Source: Mytilus trossulus
Lineage: Eukaryota > Mollusca > Bivalvia > Mytilida > Mytilidae
NCBI RefSeq assembly: GCF_036588685.1
Contig: NC_086375.1
Location: 38,338,566-38,402,565 of the forward strand
Length of the DNA: 64,000 nt
Reading direction: 5' to 3'
The notes under the pieces were generated by a model, which saw only the letters and a list, made by a program, of their open reading frames with translations, had not been told where the DNA came from and did no database searches. Positions 56,850 to 64,000 of this stretch are shown one piece after another. A program made the translations under genes and the position numbers. Every line of letters starts with the position of its first letter. Position 1 is the first letter of the stretch.

Positions 56850-59215
56850 AAGAAAGTTTCAAACTTCATAAAAGAAAGAATTATAATTTTTATGTTCTTG
56901 TTGTGAAGAGCAAGGCAATGCAAAAACAAGCAAATTTCAAGCATTCCCTAACATTAAGAAACTGATATATATGTTTTCACATTGAACTTTTTGGTGGTCT
57001 TTAATTTAGGTTAGTAAGCATGGGAAAACTGTATCCGAAATTGACAAGTATATGAGCCCAATATTTAATTCAAACTCAACGTTTTGTTATACATATCATT
57101 CTCCTATTCTCTAGCATTGTCAATATTGATCTGTATGAAATATTGAGATTTTTATCAACTTAATTATCTAATATCCACGAACAAAAGTTATAAATTTTTA
57201 TTACAACATAATAGATGTATTTTTTTCTATTTTCTATATGAAGGTGTTATTGAATAATTAAACAAATATCAGATCACTCATATAACTCATAACTCATTAA
57301 GTACGACTCGATCTTGATTTATGATGATGTAGGCATTGATTATTATATAATAGCCACAATTTCAGCTTTGAATTATTGCGTTTGTTGTTGACTTAAACGG
57401 TGAATTCAGAGTGACAAGTAAGAAAAGCATGGACTTTTTTGTCACATGCAGAGAATAGAACAATTATATGACAATATATTCTAAATATTAATTTTATATG
57501 AAGGATGCAGAAAATCTTAATGTCTTTATTGTACTAATTTATTTGTTAACCCCAATTTTTTGTTACAATACACTGCATTCAAAAAATAAAATGAAAAGTG
57601 TAAGTTAAGCCATGATAAACAATGTTTGAAGTACAAGTTTTAAATCAAAATAGATCAGTGTTAAAAAATTGAAAATTCTCAAAATCATTGCCACCCGAAA
57701 TATACTACATGTATTATAAGTGCAATAAAATGGATAATAAATATGTGGAATGAATCAATGAGCACTTTTGTTGACTTTTGTAAATGATGATGAATAAGTT
57801 TTTTTTATGGAGTTATCTCCCATTTTAGGGTTAAATTGTAGCACTCTTTCAGAGTTTAGATTTCTGTATATGAACATAGAAAACAAATTTGAATGTTTTT
57901 TTTTGTTTTTTTTACATGATCTGATTTTTTTATCAATAAATATCACTAGGCTGAAATAAGAGGTGTTGAGAAATCTGTTTGCAAAGATTTGAAGTGATAG
58001 GCAAATGAACTTGCGAACATTTGATTTTTATGAAGGAGTCCTCTTGTCATTGCTTGTTAATAATCAAACTGCCAGTATTATCAAATATTGTCAAGAATGA
58101 TCAGAAAATATTGATTTTCACACCTGCCTACCCTAAAAAAACAGTAAGATATTGACATTACATGTCTTATGCTCATCTGTCTATTTCTGAAAGGTTTTTT
58201 TACGTGGGACTATTTCCAATACCAAAGTTTGAAGTTAGTCAGTCACTGAAGGAAATACAATATTTTCCCATTAATTTCCTACAACTGTCATGACTGTCAA
58301 ATTCAAAGAAATATTTTTTTCAACTATTTTTTGTATGCAACCGGAAATGGCGTACTATGATTTGGTGGTACATGTATTACACCTACCAAGGGCAAAAAAA
58401 GGTCTAAAAGTTTATTTGATTTGGTTTGTTTTTTTAAACAAATTTTCATCCATTTGATTTTGCAATACATATATGTCCCGTTGGGAAAAGAAATTTTTAT
58501 AGGTGAAACATCTTTTGTGCTTTATATTATACAGTTCAATATTGAAATTTTTAAAATCTTTTACATTGGCATTTTGTCAAATTCTCACATCAGTTTAAAT
58601 TGTTTGTAAAGACTTTTAACTTAAAACTTTCACATCAATATCTGATATTATTGTCGTCAATTATATCAACATCAATAATTTTCAGATTTATATTGATTCA
58701 ATATTCAAATTGACGACCAAAAATTTACGAATTTTAGTACTTTTTGTATTTGAAAGGCGTACCTGAACAACAAGATTTCAGCCGAGGATATGTATATGTT
58801 TCCCTACAAAACATTAAGCTTACTTCAGATTCAACTTTATTCAGGTGTCATTAGTTAAATATTTAAGGAAGCCTTCATGTTAAATCTTTTAAATAAATAT
58901 TTCTTGACTACAATATTATATTTAAAAATAAGATTCTTAACTTCATGTATTACTTATTTTTGACTGTTTTTAAAGTCACTTTTAGAAAGGATCTGGTAGA
59001 AAAGTTATTTGTTCTTTGGCTTAGTGCAGTAGGTCAATGTGTTCATATTTGTAAATAGGTATACTGAAAACATCTAGAAAGCGACCATGTGTATTTGGAT
59101 ACACATGTACAATAAAAATCATACTCAGAGAACAGAGTTCTTATATGTATATAATGATGATAATCAGTCCTGTTTTACTATCAGTTCTTTAGTCCTACTC
59201 ATAATATGGGTTGAT
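56850..59215. other. Intergenic, no gene seen
   Basis: AT-rich, with frequent stops; no repeat boundary identified. Confidence 0.45.
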
Positions 59216-59221
59216 TGTGTC

Positions 59222-59435
59222 TGTGTAAATTTTTTTTATGGATTTTCTTAATCGGCTGTAACTTGTTTCATTAAAGCCCCTTTAGATTTATTGTGAAGTA
59301 TTATATTCCCCTGTGTGGGATTTTCTTCCTGTGTGGAAGACCCATTTGTGGCCTTGGACTGTTTTCTGCTCTTTGGTCATTTTGTTGTGTTTTTGACATA
59401 TTCCCCATTTCTATTCTCAATTTTATTTTACTTTT
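59222..59435 (+). repeat. Dispersed repeat fragment (CTGCTCTTTGGTC...TTCCCCATTTC)
   Basis: TTTTCTGCTCTTTGGTCATT, TTGACATATTCCCCATTTCT and ATTCTCAATTTTA form a motif series I recall as a common mussel repeat. Non-coding. Confidence 0.5.
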
Positions 59436-60206
59436 GGAAAATCCAAAAAATTAGTTGGATGAAATAGGGGACTCACAATGCCATATTGATTTTAATTTGG
59501 ATAGACAAATCTAAACAAATGCTTTTTACTATTCATCCCAATCTTCCCCAAGCAGCATTTCTAATAATATGGTCTATTTTATTTATTTTAAAAATGCATA
59601 CTCTGAATTCCACAAGTCTGGTTTCTAACGCAGTGGGTATTAATGATTTAACATGCTGAACATTAAAATGCTTTATAAACATAAAATTACACAATTGCCT
59701 TACAAATAATTGTTATGTAACAGATGTATAAAACATTCCATTTGAATTCAGAGGAAATTTTAATGTTGACTATATTGCTGTAGTGATATAAGATAGAATT
59801 ATTTGATGACAAATTTAAATAACTTTAAACTGTCATAACACACACTTATATTGGTAGTCTTCAACAAATTGATAACAAATATTAAATAGAAACTGAAAAA
59901 TGTGATAAAAACAATTGTGAAGATTAAACTTATGACATGTGATAGACTGAGAAAATAACATTATAAAGCATATATGCAGTAACAAATATAAAAACAGTTT
60001 GGTTACTGGCAAGCTTTAAACTATTTTTGAGAAACAAGTATGAACATCACTGAAAACCACAAAATAAGTTTGAAAAAAGTTCAAGTAAGGTATGACTATA
60101 ATCCACAATCAGCAAACATTCAAAACATTGTCTCTTTTATATTTGATGCCATCTTCTAGAACAGCTAAATGTAAATTGTATGCAGATGACCATCAATATG
60201 TAATAT

Positions 60207-60352
60207 CAGTGGCGGAATTATGGGGAGGGTTCAGGGGGTTAGAACCCCCCTTTTTTGGATGATCAATGCATTTGAATTGGGACATTAGTTGGAACCCCCC
60301 TTTGTCCTGTGTTGGGAACCCTCCCTATTTAGAAAGGCTGGATCCGCCCCTG
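60207..60352. mobile_element. MITE family G, 146 bp, with AATAT target duplication
   Basis: Ends CAGTGGCGGA (60207-60216) and TCCGCCCCTG (60343-60352). AATAT is duplicated exactly at 60202-60206 and 60353-60357. The interior GATCAATGCATTTGAATTGG and runs of CCCCCC match the copy at 46392. Confidence 0.85.
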
Positions 60353-60441
60353 AATATGATTTAAAACTCACATCTTTTTAATTGACTACTGAATGGATTA
60401 GATGAAATGTAAATAATCTGTGTTTAAAAGTGTAATAGAAA

Positions 60442-60555
60442 GCACACATACACACACACACAAGTTACCTATAGTTGTTAATGTTTGTGTCATTTTGGTC
60501 TTTTGTGGATAGTTGTCTCATTGGCAATCATACCACATCTTCTTTTTTATAGATT
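60442..60555 (-). repeat. Short CA microsatellite and family S repeat start on - strand
   Basis: ACACATACACACACACACAC at 60443-60462, then TAGTTGTCTCATTGGCAATC and ATACCACATCTTCTTTTTT, the reverse complement of the family S head. Confidence 0.65.
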
Positions 60556-60772
60556 TGTGTTTTGAGCACAAATTTTGTAGTCTGACTACTGAGTAACGCT
60601 TTTATGATCGAGGACCCAGGCTAATACCAACACACATGATATAATTAAAGAAATACTCATAGACACAAGAAAAAGATGTTGTCAGCAAACTCCATTGAAA
60701 CAAATCTTTTTATATTAAAAATGTTAATTAGACATGTATTGTAATGGCAATATAATCTTTATTTAATTATAG

Positions 60773-63639
60773 GCTCCAGGAAAACTAAGATTGAGAGCAA
60801 CATGGAATGTTGGAAAACATCACACCAGACAAGGTCTGATGAAGGTGTATGGACCAAAACATGTGAAGTCCTGGGCCCAGGAGATAGTAGTTCTGGGCAT
60901 GTTACGTAAAATACAGCATGCTAGTTTGTTACAATGTCTTTGGACCAGTAGTTCAAACCCATACTATGAGACTATGACGCTGATCACTGGAGAGATTGTC
61001 ACAAGTGATTCAAGGTATGATATGTACATTTGAAAATTGAAACTCAGAAAATCTAGAAAGACATTTTTTCTTGTAAGATGAACTTAACTTAAAATAAAAA
61101 TAAGTTTAGATAAACCTTTTTCTATAATGAAATAAGAAGATTTGAAGACACTAGTTCATGACACCTGTAGAAAGGAATTCTTAAAAAGAGAAATGTACAT
61201 ATGATAAAACTCAAGGCTACAAGAATCCTGGAAATATACTTAGATAAAAAAGATGTGGTATGATTGCCAATGAGACAACTCTCCATCCAAGTCACAATTT
61301 ATAAAATTAAACCATTATAGGTCAAATTAAGGTCTTCAAAATGGAGCCTTGGCTCACACTGAACAGCAAACTATAAAGGGCTCAAAATTTCTAGTGTAAA
61401 ACCATTCAAATGGGAAAATCAACAGTCTTAAATATATATAAAAAAAACCCAAGAAACGAGAAACATGCACTTATGAACCACATCAACAAACTACTGAACA
61501 TCACATCATGCAAATGCATTTTATGTCAGATAGTGCTTTAACAGCTTGAAGGACCTTTCAGATACAGAAAATATTATTGAAAGACCACACAGAAAAAGTT
61601 TCATAAACAGAGAATTTTATATAAGAGGTATGGTTATTTTTGCTAACAAATTTTATCCCCTGAATTTATGATTTCAGAATCATCTGTCTTGAATTAACAA
61701 ACAGCGGAACACTGCAAGAGTTGATTAGACGACTTGAATCACCACTCCCAGAATCTTGTCAGAGAATGATCATCCATGATGTGGCTGAGGGACTGTATTA
61801 CCTTCATGATCAGAATATACTTCACAACAATCTGAATTCATCAAGTATATACCTCAAAGGATCACTTCCAGTAAGATATTATACCATTAAATTATGTAGG
61901 CTTTACTATATATATCATCTTGTTTATCTGTAAATAATTATTAATTTTAGATATGTTTTGTAATATTTTTTTTAACAAAGTACACCAAAATGAACAATTT
62001 TTTCAATGGATAATATTCTTTCGTCATATCTGTTGAAAGCTTTCACATTCTGTCTGTATGCAATTCTGCATAGGAGCTTGATATGAATGGCAATTTATCA
62101 ATGCATTAGTCTTTCATAAGATATAACTTGAAATCAGATCTAATGTACTAGATTTGGAAAAAAAGAATATAAACAAATTGAATAATCTTTCTAAATGATG
62201 ACCAGGCTTCACGGTCATAAAACTTTCGAGCATGATTTTTGTACTCAGACTCGAAAATCAACCAATCAAATTGCTGGATTTCATGTTTCGAGTATGATTT
62301 TTGTGCTCCGAGCACTGAGCAAAGTTTTATGCGGCCTTGAAGGCCTGAGGAGAATATATGCAATATTTTTTTAGCACTGTTCTCTTTACATTTGTTGCTA
62401 GATTTTAAGCAGTAATACACATACAGTAGCTAGTTGAACTAATGTTGGGTTGGGGAAAATATTAAGTAAAGTGTTTAAAAGTTAATTAGGAAAGTATAGA
62501 AGCCTTGATCTTCAAGTTTTACTCTATTTCTGAAGAAATTTAAGTGCTAATAATAAAAGTTAAAGGTACATAATTTTCAAAATTTATTAGTTACTTGTTA
62601 AAAGTGAAATAAAGAAAGTATGTAATATTTGAAATTAACAACAAGGTGATAAAAGCTAACATTTAATACAATCTTTCAGTCTTCTTGGTCTCTTGCTGCG
62701 AAGTTTATTAGTTGACTAAAGTGTAGACGATTGATTTGCAATAAAATTTGATATAACCTATTCTTTTATTTAATAAAGATTTAAAGTAGCAAAAATTGAT
62801 ACTTGCCTTCTCACAATAATACAGAAACATGAGCTTTAAAGTATTAGATGTAATTTATTTTTGAATTAGGGTTCCGAAGAGGTATCTATCTATTGTAAAA
62901 CACGATTGACAAATTATATCTTATAGCATGTAAATAATTTCTGAAGAAATTAACAATTTATTTGCAGATTATATTGAATTTAATGATTGCAATTAAGTTT
63001 GAAAATAACCATTTTATTGAAATTTGAATCCGGTTTAATAATGCACTTATATTGTTTATGGTGATTTATTTTATAACTTGATATGCATGTGTGTGTTAAA
63101 TATGTCTAGAACTTTGTGTGTATCAGAATGATTTGACAATTTAATGTCTTGTTATTTGATCCATTTAAATAACTCAATAATTATCTTTGGCAATCTAACA
63201 TCATAATGTCTATCAGCTTGATTCTATAACATGAAGTTGCATGTTTGTCTATTTCTTTGGTTTTCTGAGTTATTTCCCCTTGTTTATTTTTTTGATACAA
63301 TGCTAACTTCAACTTTTTCTAATGCCCCCTTCATTTCTTCCTTGATAAACATACAAATTGTCAGCTGTAAATAATTTTGAGGTTTCTCATAGTATTCAGT
63401 TGTAAGATTTTTTTTTTTATTAATACCAGTATTTGATAAACAACTTAATTTATAATTTGTACATAAAATACAGGTTAATAAAATATTCTGAAGATTTATA
63501 AAAAAAAATGATGAAAAGGTGAGATAAATTGTGTTTTTGGATGTAGGAAATGTCTGACTTAATCTGTTTTTGTTACATTTTAAAGTCAGGGCAGGTACCA
63601 GTGTATATGTATGGCCAGGTGACAAATCGTGTGCTACAG
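60773..63639 (+). CDS. Kinase-like (probable pseudokinase) gene, internal exons
   Basis: Two firm exons, 60773-61014 and 61678-61870, join in phase with AG/GT borders. A third, 63586-63639 (54 bases, in phase), is tentative. Exon 1 gives the N-lobe: a beta-3-like QGLMKVYG with a candidate ATP-site Lys, and an alpha-C helix WAQEIVVLGMLRKIQHASLL with the pairing Glu. Exon 2 starts IICLELTNSGTLQELIRRL (hinge and alpha-D), then the alpha-E helix MIIHDVAEGLYYLHDQNILH and the catalytic-loop equivalent HNNLNSSSIYL, where HRDLKxxN is expected: the catalytic Asp is replaced by Asn. The tentative exon 3 reads VPVYMYGQ where DFG should come. The fold resembles TKL or receptor-cyclase kinase-homology domains; TEX14-like and similar pseudokinases are candidates only. 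The 5' and 3' exons are not identified. Likely a signalling scaffold or regulator without phosphotransfer activity. Confidence 0.72.
61245..61560 (+). repeat. SINE-like repeat family S, long copy inside kinase-like gene intron
   Basis: AAAGATGTGGTATGATTGCC, AATGAGACAACTCTCCATCC, CCTTGGCTCACACTGAACAG and ACGAGAAACATGCACTTATG parallel 38850-39180. Confidence 0.75.
62204..62346. mobile_element. Foldback/MITE with arms of about 23 bp in the kinase-like intron
   Basis: AGGCTTCACGGTCATAAAAC (62204-62223) pairs with GTTTTATGCGGCCTTGAAGG (62324-62343), with a few mismatches. Internally, TCGAGCATGATTTTTGTACTC and TCGAGTATGATTTTTGTGCTC form a direct repeat. Confidence 0.7.
62347..63585. other. Intron or intergenic, no further exon seen
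   Basis: AT-rich, non-coding; lies between the second firm exon and the tentative third exon of the kinase-like gene. After 63640 to the window end no exon was recognised either. Confidence 0.45.
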
Positions 63640-64000
63640 GTACTTGATGCACCTATAGACATATACCAATTATATAGTGTCTCCTAATATGCTTATTTAT
63701 TACATATATGCATCATATGATTATATTACTTATGAAATAGGGATGAATTGGTACATTCAATTTTATAAGTTTTTTAAATTCCAAAAACTTTCTTATTATT
63801 AAAAATTCCATTATTATATACCTCAGTTAAAGACATTGACACTCTATTCTTTAAGATCTACTTTTGAAATATAATCCCTCACTATATTGGTTAAAGGTGT
63901 ATTATGATATTCTCTTTATTGGAGGTGGGTGTTTTTTAAAGTTTCCATTAAAGCTTGTTATCTTGGATGCATTTTTTTTACTTGAAAATATGCATATTAA

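Overview
This window is eukaryotic nuclear DNA, AT-rich and gene-poor, with long introns, GT-AG splice sites and dense small transposable elements. I infer a bivalve mollusc, most likely a mussel of the Mytilus type. That rests on recalling several dispersed repeat families here as abundant in mussel DNA, and no search was run.

Layout. (1) 1-3.7 kb: the last four coding exons of the chaperonin subunit CCT4 (TCP-1 delta) on the + strand, with a poly(A) signal at 3637 and a small inverted-repeat transposon in one intron. (2) 3.7-17 kb: no gene supported. It holds a 1.2-kb hAT-like non-autonomous DNA transposon with clean ends and target-site duplication, and two copies of a dispersed repeat that begins with a near-perfect hairpin. 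One copy is expanded into four tandem units of about 502 bp. Two tRNA-like (pol III) segments lie at 14.1 and 15.9 kb. (3) 17.7-24.3 kb: a large decayed LINE on the - strand. In sense order it carries an SGNH-esterase-like ORF (frameshifted), a PHD-finger/coiled-coil ORF, and an endonuclease/reverse-transcriptase ORF with two stops in the endonuclease and one late frameshift. An exact 30-bp direct repeat precedes both of the first two ORFs. (4) 24.3-51.6 kb: no convincing gene; foldbacks, MITEs, diverged tandem arrays and a 40-bp minisatellite of nine units. (5) 51632-52564: an intronless seven-transmembrane, GPCR-like gene on the + strand. (6) 52.6-60.7 kb: a TTAA-flanked element of about 1 kb with an internal palindrome, and further MITEs. 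(7) 60.8-63.6 kb: two firm exons and one tentative exon of a kinase-like gene on the + strand whose catalytic loop is degenerate (probable pseudokinase); both gene ends lie outside the recognised exons.

The cellular genes show no functional link to one another. The most interesting material is the mobile DNA: the three-ORF LINE with its duplicated 30-mer, the shared hairpin-head architecture of three unrelated repeat families, and a MITE family with four copies, three of them with intact 5-bp target duplications.
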